From an uncultured Cellulosilyticum sp. (GTDB taxonomy: Bacteria; Bacillota; Clostridia; Lachnospirales; Cellulosilyticaceae), in assembly GCA_934725855.1 (NCBI GenBank), contig CAKVCL010000008.1:1-64000 (forward strand): a DNA stretch of 64,000 nt, in the 5' to 3' direction. Shown one piece after another: positions 17,602 to 25,562 of this stretch (position 1 is the first letter of the stretch; each line of letters opens with the position of its first letter). The notes under the pieces were generated by a model. The model saw only the letters and a program-made list of their open reading frames with translations, searched no databases and was not told the origin of the DNA. Position numbers and translations under genes: made by a program.

Positions 17602-17628
17602 AAGCAAGCAAATGAATTTGCTTGCTTA
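17602..17628. repeat. inverted repeat at the 5' edge of the OLE RNA region
   Basis: A perfect inverted repeat with 12-base arms (AAGCAAGCAAAT and ATTTGCTTGCTT) lies between the DUF212 stop and the OLE RNA. On the minus strand no T run follows it, so it is not a standard terminator. It may be a processing hairpin or the first stem of the transcript. Confidence 0.6.
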
Positions 17629-17653
17629 ATTTTCTTTTGCAAAAATATAAAAT

Positions 17654-18100
17654 TTATAGAAAACATATAATTGAAACAACGACTCCCAAAATCCCACCTG
17701 CTAATACTTGAAGTGGCGTATGTCCCAATATTTCTTTTAATCTTTCTTCTGGATTTAATTCTGGATTTTCTAGTAGCTGAATGATTTGATTGATTGCCGC
17801 TGCTTGCTTTCCTGCCTCTAGTCTTACATTGGCTGCATCATACATCACAATAAAACTAAAAACCATCGCAATTGCAAAATAAGTACTATCAAATCCATAA
17901 AGCCTACCCACACTTCCTGTTAATGCCATCACAAAAGAACTATGTGAACTTGGCATGCCACCAGAAGCCCAAAACTTAGATAAATCTAAGCGTTGCTCTT
18001 GTAATAGTGTGATCACTACTTTAAGAAATTGGGCAATAAACCAACTTAATACTGCCACCCATAAAACTTTGTTATTGATCAGTTCACCAAAAGCGTTCAT
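17654..18100 (-). CDS. divergent PAP2 / DUF212 membrane protein (YuiD-like)
   Basis: 148 aa, about four membrane segments. Family signature: GGMPSSHSSFVMALTGSVG (residues ~48-66) and a C-terminal LKEILGHTPLQVLAGGILGVVV. These match the acid phosphatase-like GMPSSH and GHT pieces of the PAP2-related DUF212 family. It may remove phosphate from a membrane lipid, possibly an isoprenoid phosphate, which would suit its place after ispA, but activity is not established for the family. It lies 10 bases from ispA and immediately upstream of the OLE RNA. I do not recall this gene as a regular member of OLE loci. Confidence 0.88.
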   Translation of the reverse strand: MNAFGELINNKVLWVAVLSWFIAQFLKVVITLLQEQRLDLSKFWASGGMPSSHSSFVMALTGSVGRLYGFDSTYFAIAMVFSFIVMYDAANVRLEAGKQAAAINQIIQLLENPELNPEERLKEILGHTPLQVLAGGILGVVVSIICFL

Positions 18101-18110
18101 TTTTCCACCC

Positions 18111-18986
18111 TCAATTTCTTCTTTTGATTAGCTTTAAGGCTATTTCTTCTAACAACCTTGTATCTCCTTCTATCTGTTCAAGTAAATGAACGGCCTTACT
18201 TGTAAGTGTTTCTGCAATTTGATAACATTCTTCAATACTATAGAAACTTAAATACGTATTCTTATGATTTTCTTTATCGCTGCCAATAGGTTTACCAAGC
18301 TCTTCCATGGTAGAAGTTGCATCTAAAATATCATCTACTATTTGAAATACTTTACCTATGTATTTCCCATATGCTTCAAGAAGACTAATTTCCCTTGCTG
18401 AGCCTCCTCCAAGAACAGCTCCCATTTTCGTGGCTGCTGCAATAAGTGCCCCTGTCTTATTGAGATGAATCACATCTAATGTTTCTAAATCTATGGCCTT
18501 GTCCTCACTTTCTATATCTAAAACCTGACCACCGATCATTCCTTCTACACCACTTGCTTCACTTAAAATATACGCTGCTTGTAGTCGCTCGGGTCCACCA
18601 TGTTTTAAGGCATCATAAAGCATCACATGAAAAGCTTCTGTAAGAAGACCATCACCTGCTAAAATAGCAACGGCTTCTCCAAATACCTTATGATTCGTTA
18701 GCTTGCCTCTACGATAATCATCATTATCCATTGCAGGTAAATCATCATGAATAAGAGAATACGTATGAATCATTTCTATTCCACACAAATAGGCATCAAT
18801 AGATTCTTTTCCTCCAACAGCTTCATAACATAGCTGCATTAAGATAGGACGAATCCTTTTACCACCGGCCTCTAAACTATAATGCATCGCATCATAAATG
18901 GTCTTAAAATAGCCTTCTTTTTTAGGTAGATACTGGCTAAGTGCTTCATTCACGTGAGTAATGTAAGAACTCATTTGATTTGCCAT
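18111..18986 (-). CDS. ispA: polyprenyl synthetase (farnesyl/geranyl diphosphate synthase)
   Basis: 291 aa trans-type prenyltransferase. The first aspartate-rich motif is DDLPAMDNDD with YRRGKLTNHK after it, and the second is DDILDAT. The residues before the first motif (YSLIHDDLP) indicate a short-chain product such as C15. It makes precursors for undecaprenyl phosphate, quinones and prenylated compounds, working downstream of Dxs. The start overlaps the xseB stop codon, indicating translational coupling. Full length. Confidence 0.95.
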   Translation of the reverse strand: MANQMSSYITHVNEALSQYLPKKEGYFKTIYDAMHYSLEAGGKRIRPILMQLCYEAVGGKESIDAYLCGIEMIHTYSLIHDDLPAMDNDDYRRGKLTNHKVFGEAVAILAGDGLLTEAFHVMLYDALKHGGPERLQAAYILSEASGVEGMIGGQVLDIESEDKAIDLETLDVIHLNKTGALIAAATKMGAVLGGGSAREISLLEAYGKYIGKVFQIVDDILDATSTMEELGKPIGSDKENHKNTYLSFYSIEECYQIAETLTSKAVHLLEQIEGDTRLLEEIALKLIKRRN

Positions 18987-19210
18987 TAGTCTTCCCCCTC
19001 TTCAAACTTTTTATAATGAGAAGCTTCATAGACTTCTATTTCTTGCTGTGCATTTTTTAAAACTTCCATGCAAAAGGCAGCTAGTTCCATTCCATTTTTA
19101 TATTCTTTAATGCTCTCTTCTAATGAAATGTCACCTTCTTCTAATCGCTTCACACTCTCTTCTAATTGCGTCATTGCCTTTTCGAAATTCTTTTCTGATT
19201 TTCTTGCCAT
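18986..19210 (-). CDS. xseB: exodeoxyribonuclease VII small subunit
   Basis: 74 aa. It has the family pattern NFEKAMTQLEESVKRLEEGDISLEESIKEYKNGMEL: two helices forming a coiled coil that binds XseA. The complex degrades single-stranded DNA to oligonucleotides. It lies three bases after xseA and overlaps ispA by one base. Confidence 0.96.
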   Translation of the reverse strand: MARKSEKNFEKAMTQLEESVKRLEEGDISLEESIKEYKNGMELAAFCMEVLKNAQQEIEVYEASHYKKFEEGED

Positions 19211-19213
19211 TTT

Positions 19214-20410
19214 TTACTCCTTCTCACTGACTTTCGCTTTAAAACTACCGTCTGTCACTGTCACTTCTATCATATCATCTACTTTAACTTGTGTGATTGA
19301 CTTAATGATTTCTTTATCCTGACTCACTAAGCTATATCCCCTTTTTAAAGTATGGATAGGTGATAATCTTTCCAAGTTTTCTACAGCAATCTCATAACGC
19401 TTTTGATGCGCTTGTAACATCAATGAATATTGATAATAAAGCTTTTGTGAAAGTTCATCGACCTCTTGCATTTTTCTTTTATAAAATATATCTTTTCTAG
19501 CAAAAATTGGGCGCGAAAGGATTGATTCTAGCTGGTGCCTTGCACGACTAGTCTTTGCTTCCATTTGCAATTTTAAACTTCTTTCATATTTTAAAAGCGT
19601 CTCCATTAACTCTTTTTGAGAAGGAATAACGAGTTCAGCTGCAGCAGATGGCGTAGCTGCTCTTTGATCACTTACAAAATCTGCAATCGTAAAATCTACT
19701 TCATGCCCTACGGCAGAAACAATCGGAATTTCTGATTCCGCAATTGCTCTTGCAACGGCTTCTTCATTAAATGCCCATAAATCTTCAATGCTGCCGCCGC
19801 CTCGACCCAAGATAATCACATCTACACGTTTTTCCTTATTAGCGATTTTAAGTGCTTCTACAATTTCAGGCACCGCACATTCTCCTTGTACATGTGTGGG
19901 ATAAATTGTTAGCGGAATACTTGGATTTCTCCTTCGTGCCACTTGAATAATGTCTTTTACAGCTGCACCTGTCTGAGATGTAATCACCCCCACTTTTTTA
20001 GGAAACTTAGGAATAGGCTTTTTTAAGGTTTCATCAAACAATCCTTCCATTTGAAGTTTCATCTTCAACCTTTCAAACTGTTCATACAATACCCCTTTGC
20101 CTTGTTTTTCAATGTCAAAAACATAAGCCTGATACGCTCCTGTCTTTTCATAAATCGTCACACGTACTCTTGCATAGATCTTCATGCCTTCTTCTAAACG
20201 AAAAGAAAGACGCCTAGCATCTCTTTCAAACATAACTGCTTGAAGACTTGCTCGTGCATCTTTGATCGTAAAATAAACATGACCAGAATGGTGATACTTA
20301 CAATTAGATACTTCGCCTTGAAGCCAAAGGTCACTAAGCGTATAATCTTCCTCAATAAGCCGACTAACATATTGATTTACTTCCCAAACCGATACAATTT
20401 TTCTTTTCAT
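19214..20410 (-). CDS. xseA: exodeoxyribonuclease VII large subunit
   Basis: 398 aa. The N-terminal OB fold (about 1-100) contains LWLQGEVSNCKYHHSGHVYFTIKD. The catalytic domain has VGVITSQTGAAVKDI, a GRGGGSIEDLWAFN segment and SAVGHEVDFTIADFVSD, with the conserved Asp/His/Arg cluster. Long helices (about 265-340) form the arms that hold XseB copies. Function: bidirectional processing of ssDNA. It follows nusB by two bases. folD, often next to these genes in Bacilli, is absent here. Confidence 0.97.
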   Translation of the reverse strand: MKRKIVSVWEVNQYVSRLIEEDYTLSDLWLQGEVSNCKYHHSGHVYFTIKDARASLQAVMFERDARRLSFRLEEGMKIYARVRVTIYEKTGAYQAYVFDIEKQGKGVLYEQFERLKMKLQMEGLFDETLKKPIPKFPKKVGVITSQTGAAVKDIIQVARRRNPSIPLTIYPTHVQGECAVPEIVEALKIANKEKRVDVIILGRGGGSIEDLWAFNEEAVARAIAESEIPIVSAVGHEVDFTIADFVSDQRAATPSAAAELVIPSQKELMETLLKYERSLKLQMEAKTSRARHQLESILSRPIFARKDIFYKRKMQEVDELSQKLYYQYSLMLQAHQKRYEIAVENLERLSPIHTLKRGYSLVSQDKEIIKSITQVKVDDMIEVTVTDGSFKAKVSEKE

Positions 20411-20412
20411 GA

Positions 20413-20832
20413 TTAAGCTCCGATTTCTTTAATCACACTTCCTAAAATACCATTTACAAATTTAGGTGATTTTTCTGTACTATATATCTTAGCAATTTCA
20501 ACTGCTTCATTAACAGCCACTTTTTGAGGAACATCTGTATATTTAAGTTCATAAATTGCTAAGCGTAAAATACTTAAATCTACTTTTGCAATACGGCTAA
20601 ATGACCAGTTAGTTGCATGCTTTTCAACTAATTCATCAATTTCTTGCAGGTGTTCATAAACACCAAAATAAAGACTCTCCATAAAATTTATAACCGCTTT
20701 ATTATTCTTTTTCTCTTCTGCATCCATTTCTCTTATTGTATCGTATAGAATACGTTCTCTTTCTGATTCATCATGGAAATGCCCTTCATATAGCATTTGC
20801 ATTACCATTTCTCTTGCATTACGTCTAGTCAT
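20413..20832 (-). CDS. nusB: transcription antitermination factor NusB
   Basis: 139 aa all-helical protein with the family start RRNAREMVMQMLYEGHF and the C-terminal VNEAVEIAKIYSTEKSPKFVNGILGSV. NusB with NusE (S10) binds boxA RNA in rRNA operons and prevents early termination. An AGGAGG ribosome site precedes the start. It begins a long operon that runs through xseA, xseB, ispA and the OLE region. Confidence 0.97.
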   Translation of the reverse strand: MTRRNAREMVMQMLYEGHFHDESERERILYDTIREMDAEEKKNNKAVINFMESLYFGVYEHLQEIDELVEKHATNWSFSRIAKVDLSILRLAIYELKYTDVPQKVAVNEAVEIAKIYSTEKSPKFVNGILGSVIKEIGA

Positions 20833-20843
20833 TATATCCTCCT

Positions 20844-20884
20844 TAAAAATAAAGCTAACCTCCTAATCCTACTGGAAGTCAGCT
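20844..20884 (-). terminator. terminator-like hairpin after the Asp23 gene
   Basis: On the minus strand an 11-bp stem (AGCTGACTTCC with GGAGGTTAGCT, two wobble pairs) and a 10-base loop are followed by TTTATTTTT, directly upstream of the nusB ribosome site. It probably separates asp23 from nusB, at least partly. Confidence 0.6.
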
Positions 20885-20895
20885 CTTCTTACCTA

Positions 20896-21276
20896 TTAGG
20901 CTTCTTGTTCTTTATCAAAATGTACGCCTACAACATGAATGTTTACTGATATCACATTAAGTCCTGTCATCGTTTCAACTGAGTTCTTCACTTTTTCTTG
21001 GGCTTCTTTACAAATCTTTTGTATTTTTGCACCATATTTCACAATAACTCCAAGGTCAATGAAGACTTCATCTTCTGCAACTTCTACCTTAACCCCTTTT
21101 GGTCTTTTCTTACCACTAAGAGCTTGCATGAAATCCCCTTTGCCTGCTGTTGTTCCAACGATACCATCTACTTCTAAAGCAGCAATTTCAGCTACGACTG
21201 CAATCACATCATCCGCAATTTGTACTTGATCTACTTCTTCACTGGTTTCAAGTCCCATTACATTTTGCTCATCCAT
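20896..21276 (-). CDS. Asp23/Gls24 family envelope stress protein
   Basis: 126 aa. The Asp23 domain spans about residues 18-118: VQIADDVIAVVAEIAALEVDG, the KGVKVEVAEDEVFIDLGVIVKYG strand pair, and VNIHVVGVHF at the end. Members of this family (YqhY) are conserved next to accBC/nusB in Firmicutes and are linked to cell envelope or fatty-acid homeostasis. No membrane segment is present. Its position directly before nusB is the usual one for YqhY-type proteins. Confidence 0.93.
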   Translation of the reverse strand: MDEQNVMGLETSEEVDQVQIADDVIAVVAEIAALEVDGIVGTTAGKGDFMQALSGKKRPKGVKVEVAEDEVFIDLGVIVKYGAKIQKICKEAQEKVKNSVETMTGLNVISVNIHVVGVHFDKEQEA

Positions 21277-21379
21277 ATCTATACCTCCTATAGATCATCA
21301 ATAACTTATGGTCTTATTATATACAAAAAATACAAGGCTTGCAATTTTTTTTAGCATAAGTCCCCATTTTTAGGGAGGA

Positions 21380-23890
21380 TTATTTAAACTTGACTTCCAT
21401 ACAAGTTTTCTTTTTAAAGTCTTCCTCTATTTGCGCTTTCTGCTCAGCCGTCATCTCTTCGTAACATTTAACCTGCATGCTTTTAGTAAGCGGCATATAG
21501 GATATTTTTGAAGGCACAATATGATATTGGCTGCAAATTTCTCTCAGCAAATTTTGAAGTGCCTGCTGATTAGGAGTTTCACTCACTAGCACATCCCATC
21601 CTGTAACTTCTCTAAGTGCTTGTATTTCCTTTTCATATAGTCTAGCAATTTGAGGACATATAAAAGCAATTTCTATTACTGGTATTCCTGCCTCCTCCTT
21701 AATGCCTCGTTTATAAATGGAATGTTCCGTTACGCTAAACGTCTGATCGACATACCATAAAGCTTTATTTTGTTCTAGTGCATCTTCTCGTCTAGGCGTT
21801 ACAACCTTTTTTGGTAAAACACCCTCCAGCTTATTCCCACCTTCCTCTACAATTTCTAGTTCAACCCCTGTTTCTTCAAAGAATCGACGACTGATTTCTT
21901 CTGGTGAAGAACAGTCTAACACCTTTACTCTAAATCGATTTTTATCATTATAATAAGAAATGCTGGTTATTTTGACTTCATACTCTCCCAACATTTGCCT
22001 AATCTTAACTTCTGCTTCTCCTATATGAATCCCGGTGTTGAGTTCAACCTTCCATCGTGTTTCTTCTTCAAACGCCTTAATGATATTTTGATACTGCTGG
22101 GCAGCTTTTTGTGGGAAAACAAAGCTTAATAACACTATTTTTTCCTCATATCTGGCTCCTTTTTTATATAACCCCATCGTTCTAGTAAAATGCTCATCTA
22201 CCTTACTAAGCATCGCATTAACTTCCATAGGCTCATCGGGATTCACTCTTTCTAATTCTTCTTCTGGCACCACATGATAAACAAAAGGACGCTTTAATTC
22301 TCTCTTAAAATAAGGCGAATCAATACACAGCTTATTCATAAACTGTATATCTGCATCTGTAAAATCTTGCCTACCATACCATATCGCATATAATTCTTCT
22401 ACAACTAATCCACGCTTTGTGCCTACTTCTTTTAATAAAAAGTGCCATAGCTTCTCTAGACTTTCCTCTGTCAATGCTTCTTTCTCATGCATGACTGGCA
22501 GTTCTTGTACCTTATATTGTTTGCGTGGATTGACTAAATGAACGTCTATCGTTTCTCCATTTTCAGGTACAAAAACATTTCCACTTGTTTCAGCTTGTAC
22601 TTCTTTTCCAAAGGCTTCAACTACCTCACTATTACCATGAACTAAAAAAGTATATCTAGGGTTAAGCTGACTAATGACCCCTACTAGCTCCGCCTGGTCT
22701 GCATGAGCTGACAAACCATACTGCTTAATAGCAGCCCGCACTTGTATTTTCTTTTCATCCAGTATGATCTTTCGCTCTTCTTCCTCTGCTTGCATCAGTG
22801 TCATCAAAAGTCTACCGGGTGCTTCTTCATCTTGATATCCTGTAATCGCTACAAATGCATTAGGATTTTCTAATAAATGCTGTGCATAAAACACGCTGGC
22901 GCCTCCCGTTAGCATTCCAGAACTTGCAATGATACAACAAGGGTCACTGCCTGTAACGATTTCCTTTCTTTGCTCCATGGTGTCCACTTTAATCACATCT
23001 TCATTAAAGAAAATAGGATTTCCCTTTAGTATCTTTTTACTTAACTGCTCTCGCAAGTAATGGGGATACTTCTCATAGATACGACAAATATCCTTTACCA
23101 TGCCATCTACATAAACAGGAAAATGGGGTAATTGCTTCTTTGCCATCGCACGCTTAATAATCAAAATGATATCTTGGGCACGCCCTAAAGCAAATGCAGG
23201 AATTAAAATCTTTCCTCCTGCCTCAATCACCTGTTTAATGGCATCCACCAAACGTTTTTCCTCCATTTCACGATTCGCATGAAGCCTATCCCCATAAGTC
23301 GATTCGCAAATCATCACATCTGGTCTTAATTTAGGTAAACTCGCCCCTTCAACTGTAGACTGTCTTGTTAATGAAAAATCTCCTGTATAAAGCAGTGTTC
23401 CCTCCTGCCCTTGCACAGATATACATACAGCCCCTGCAATGTGACCTGCACTATAGAAATTAACCTTAATATCACAATCATTAAACGGCTTAAAAGTATA
23501 ATTTGGATTAAAGCATATCATTCGGTCTAACATCTGCTCAATGTGACTTTCATTAAAAATAGGAAGCTCATCTTCTCTATAGCCACTTATTTTCAAGCTA
23601 TCACATAGTAACGTTCGAATGAGTTCCTTGGTAATATGTGTGCAATAAATTCTAGCTAACGGGTAAGCTCTTGAAAGCACAGGTAAATACCCACAATGAT
23701 CCATATGAGCATGAGATAAAAAGATAGCATCCACTCCACCTTTTTCTTGTAATAACCGTAAATCTGGCATCGTATCTTTAACTTTACCCATTCGCATGCC
23801 ACAATCAAACACAAGCTTCTTTCCATCTAGTTCAACATATACACAACTTGCCCCAACCTCATGGGCGCCTCCCAAAAATGTTATTTGCAT
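21380..23890 (-). CDS. beta-CASP metallo-beta-lactamase RNase-like protein with duplicated C-terminal module
   Basis: About 836 aa. The metallo-beta-lactamase core has SHAHMDHCGYLP (zinc site, about residue 60) and GHIAGAV; the beta-CASP part has ALGRAQDIILII, SSGMLTGG and GLSAHADQAEL. This resembles the mRNA/rRNA-processing YSH1/CPSF-like nucleases, with usual length about 450-540. The remaining ~300 residues are unusual: two related ~95-residue segments (about 585-680 and 735-836) each follow the plan hydrophobic strand-FxxPQ-helix-TxW-strand. The start at 23890 is chosen because family members begin just there; an ATG at 23911 is also open. Likely a ribonuclease; the tail may bind nucleic acid, as an inference. 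Confidence 0.88.
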   Translation of the reverse strand: MQITFLGGAHEVGASCVYVELDGKKLVFDCGMRMGKVKDTMPDLRLLQEKGGVDAIFLSHAHMDHCGYLPVLSRAYPLARIYCTHITKELIRTLLCDSLKISGYREDELPIFNESHIEQMLDRMICFNPNYTFKPFNDCDIKVNFYSAGHIAGAVCISVQGQEGTLLYTGDFSLTRQSTVEGASLPKLRPDVMICESTYGDRLHANREMEEKRLVDAIKQVIEAGGKILIPAFALGRAQDIILIIKRAMAKKQLPHFPVYVDGMVKDICRIYEKYPHYLREQLSKKILKGNPIFFNEDVIKVDTMEQRKEIVTGSDPCCIIASSGMLTGGASVFYAQHLLENPNAFVAITGYQDEEAPGRLLMTLMQAEEEERKIILDEKKIQVRAAIKQYGLSAHADQAELVGVISQLNPRYTFLVHGNSEVVEAFGKEVQAETSGNVFVPENGETIDVHLVNPRKQYKVQELPVMHEKEALTEESLEKLWHFLLKEVGTKRGLVVEELYAIWYGRQDFTDADIQFMNKLCIDSPYFKRELKRPFVYHVVPEEELERVNPDEPMEVNAMLSKVDEHFTRTMGLYKKGARYEEKIVLLSFVFPQKAAQQYQNIIKAFEEETRWKVELNTGIHIGEAEVKIRQMLGEYEVKITSISYYNDKNRFRVKVLDCSSPEEISRRFFEETGVELEIVEEGGNKLEGVLPKKVVTPRREDALEQNKALWYVDQTFSVTEHSIYKRGIKEEAGIPVIEIAFICPQIARLYEKEIQALREVTGWDVLVSETPNQQALQNLLREICSQYHIVPSKISYMPLTKSMQVKCYEEMTAEQKAQIEEDFKKKTCMEVKFK

Positions 23891-24090
23891 CCTATCACAT
23901 AGCCCTTTCATTATTAAATCTTCTCTTTAAAAATTACTCTTTTAGTATATCTTATGTTTCAAGCTATTTGAAGCCTGTAAATGCCAAGTTATAGCTACTA
24001 ACGTTAATTATATTTTTCCAAAAATACTTCTAATTTAAACGATAAACTTGAATTTTGCTAAATTTATTGATATAGTTAAGTTATCCTATA

Positions 24091-24139
24091 TAAACTTAGA
24101 GCGTCTCCCCTTGAGATAGATATCTAAGTTTATTTTTTT
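24091..24139 (+). terminator. orphan terminator-like hairpin on the plus strand
   Basis: Ten-base arms TAAACTTAGA and TCTAAGTTTA enclose a 22-base loop that has its own small stem (TCTC/GAGA), and seven T's follow on the plus strand. No plus-strand gene lies upstream, so it could end an antisense or small transcript. A TTGATA/TATAAA pair with 16 spacing at 24067-24094 lies just before and partly overlaps the stem. Confidence 0.5.
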
Positions 24140-24184
24140 AACTAAAAACACGATGTAATCAAAATTTCAATGTAAATACATCAA

Positions 24185-24227
24185 AAAACACTTACTTTGT
24201 GAATTTCAATTTCAAAGTAAGTGTTTT
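24185..24227 (-). terminator. intrinsic terminator of the spoIIIA operon
   Basis: A perfect 15-base inverted repeat (arms AAAACACTTACTTTG and complement) with a T tract on the minus strand, six bases past the spoIIIAH stop. Confidence 0.85.
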
Positions 24228-24232
24228 CTCTA

Positions 24233-24973
24233 TCAGTTATTCGCTACCCCATTAAGAGGTGTAATATTAATTTTACCTACGCTATAACCTGTTTTACGGT
24301 TAACAATTTCTTCAATTTGTGCAATTTCTGAATCGGTTAACTCTGCTTTATTAACGACTACATCAACTGTGTCTTCATCAATTCGTACATATACTTCACT
24401 AAAGCCCTTTGCTTTAAGAAGTGCTTCTGCACTATTTTCTTTTTCAATTCTTTCTTGAATTTCAATTAAGTTAGCTGCCGCTTTAGATTTAGCATCTTGA
24501 TCTAAATTTTCATTGGCTACATATTCTGTAAGCTGTTCAACCTGCTGTGCACGACTTTGCTCCCTTAAAAGTTTTTCTTCTGCGAAATAGCTCACTTCTA
24601 GATTTTTGCTGGCTTCTACTTCTCCTACTGGTGAGCTTTCTTCTGCTTTCTTGGTAATGGTTGCTTTAATACTTTCCGTGTCAGTTGCATCATTTAATGA
24701 TAATTCTTCTGTGTCTGTACCAGCTTGCAAGTCAACTGGGGTTTCAATTTGTGGATTTTGAATTTCTGGGTTTTGAGCGTTTTCATCAGCTTGTGTAAGC
24801 TGCTCATTATAACCTTCGAAGAAATCAACTTCTTCTGGAACATTGTTATCTTCTGCTGCTACTTCTGTTGTTTTAAAACTATTAGGCATTTCTTGAGTAT
24901 TCAAATAAGCTGCGATAGCAATCATAAATACAAGGACGGTAATGATGACTTGGTTTCTTTTTAAATTAAACAT
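24233..24973 (-). CDS. spoIIIAH: SpoIIIAH, forespore-mother cell channel subunit
   Basis: 246 aa. A single N-terminal membrane segment (VIITVLVFMIAIAAYL, about 9-24) is followed by an acidic, Glu/Asn-rich linker and a C-terminal ring-building motif domain (about 150-246, LRIDEDTVDVVV-like strands and ISPLNG end). In B. subtilis SpoIIIAH docks with forespore SpoIIQ across the intermembrane space. It is the last gene of the operon. The linker is longer than in some orthologues but the conserved domain is complete. Confidence 0.93.
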   Translation of the reverse strand: MFNLKRNQVIITVLVFMIAIAAYLNTQEMPNSFKTTEVAAEDNNVPEEVDFFEGYNEQLTQADENAQNPEIQNPQIETPVDLQAGTDTEELSLNDATDTESIKATITKKAEESSPVGEVEASKNLEVSYFAEEKLLREQSRAQQVEQLTEYVANENLDQDAKSKAAANLIEIQERIEKENSAEALLKAKGFSEVYVRIDEDTVDVVVNKAELTDSEIAQIEEIVNRKTGYSVGKINITPLNGVANN

Positions 24974-24984
24974 AGTTCTTCCTC

Positions 24985-25551
24985 CTAATTCTTTTTCTTT
25001 TCAACTGAGATTTTATGTACTGGAACATTTAATACTTTTGAGACAGCTTCTGTAATTTGATTTTTAACATTGCTGTCACTTGCTCCTTCGGCTAATACAA
25101 GGACGCCTCTTATTTGGGGAGCATATTCTTTCACAACATAAGGCGTATTCCCATTTTGCATCACCACATCATTGGTTTGCTGCACGCTATCGGTTGTCCG
25201 AGTTCCTCCTGCTTGATCTTTTTCTTCTGTTTTTTCTGTATGAGCTGATGTATTTCCTGCAAGTATTTTTTCTTCATTGGCTTCAATCGTTACCATCACA
25301 CTAACTGATCCAACGCCTTCCATCTTAACTAGCATATTGGTTAATTTCTGCTCCATGTTGGTAGCATAATCTGTACTCTGACTTGTCACAACTCTTTTTA
25401 CACTTGATGTAACAGGCCGTTTTTGTCCACCTTTTGGAAATGGCCAAAAAGTCAATCCCAAAGCAATGACTAGAAGTATGACTACAACAATAATTGCCAT
25501 AAGACTCTTGCTGTTTTCTTCTTTTGCCTTTTCCATCCATTTCTTTATCAC
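24985..25551 (-). CDS. spoIIIAG: SpoIIIAG, channel ring subunit
   Basis: 188 aa. One membrane segment near residues 18-38 (SLMAIIVVVILLVIALGLTFW) is followed by the ring-forming domain: MEQKLTNMLVKMEGVGSVSVMVTIEANEE, then the PYVVKEYAPQIRGVLVLAEGASD segment and the KVLNVPVHKISVEKKK end. SpoIIIAG makes a large ring in the mother-cell side of the channel. The pattern of an N-terminal helix and a split ring domain is typical. It lies 11 bases from spoIIIAH and 11 from spoIIIAF. Confidence 0.94.
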   Translation of the reverse strand: MIKKWMEKAKEENSKSLMAIIVVVILLVIALGLTFWPFPKGGQKRPVTSSVKRVVTSQSTDYATNMEQKLTNMLVKMEGVGSVSVMVTIEANEEKILAGNTSAHTEKTEEKDQAGGTRTTDSVQQTNDVVMQNGNTPYVVKEYAPQIRGVLVLAEGASDSNVKNQITEAVSKVLNVPVHKISVEKKKN

Positions 25552-25562
25552 AGCTTTACCTC

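Larger units (their letters stand above)
23912..24232. other. intergenic region between spoIIIAH and the metallo-hydrolase gene
   Basis: It contains the spoIIIAH terminator at its right end (24185-24227), an orphan plus-strand hairpin at 24091-24139, and on the minus strand a weak promoter-like pair (TTCAAA, 17 bases, TATACT at about 23947-23975) that could drive the metallo-hydrolase gene. No open reading frame with a ribosome site is seen. Confidence 0.45.

Noticed and set aside
17439..17666. 75-aa open frame on the minus strand across the OLE region
   Set aside because: It overlaps the end of the DUF212 gene, has no ribosome site and lies in the structured RNA; its sequence has no family character.
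25325..25540. overlapping frame within spoIIIAG
   Set aside because: Shadow of a conserved gene, no independent support.
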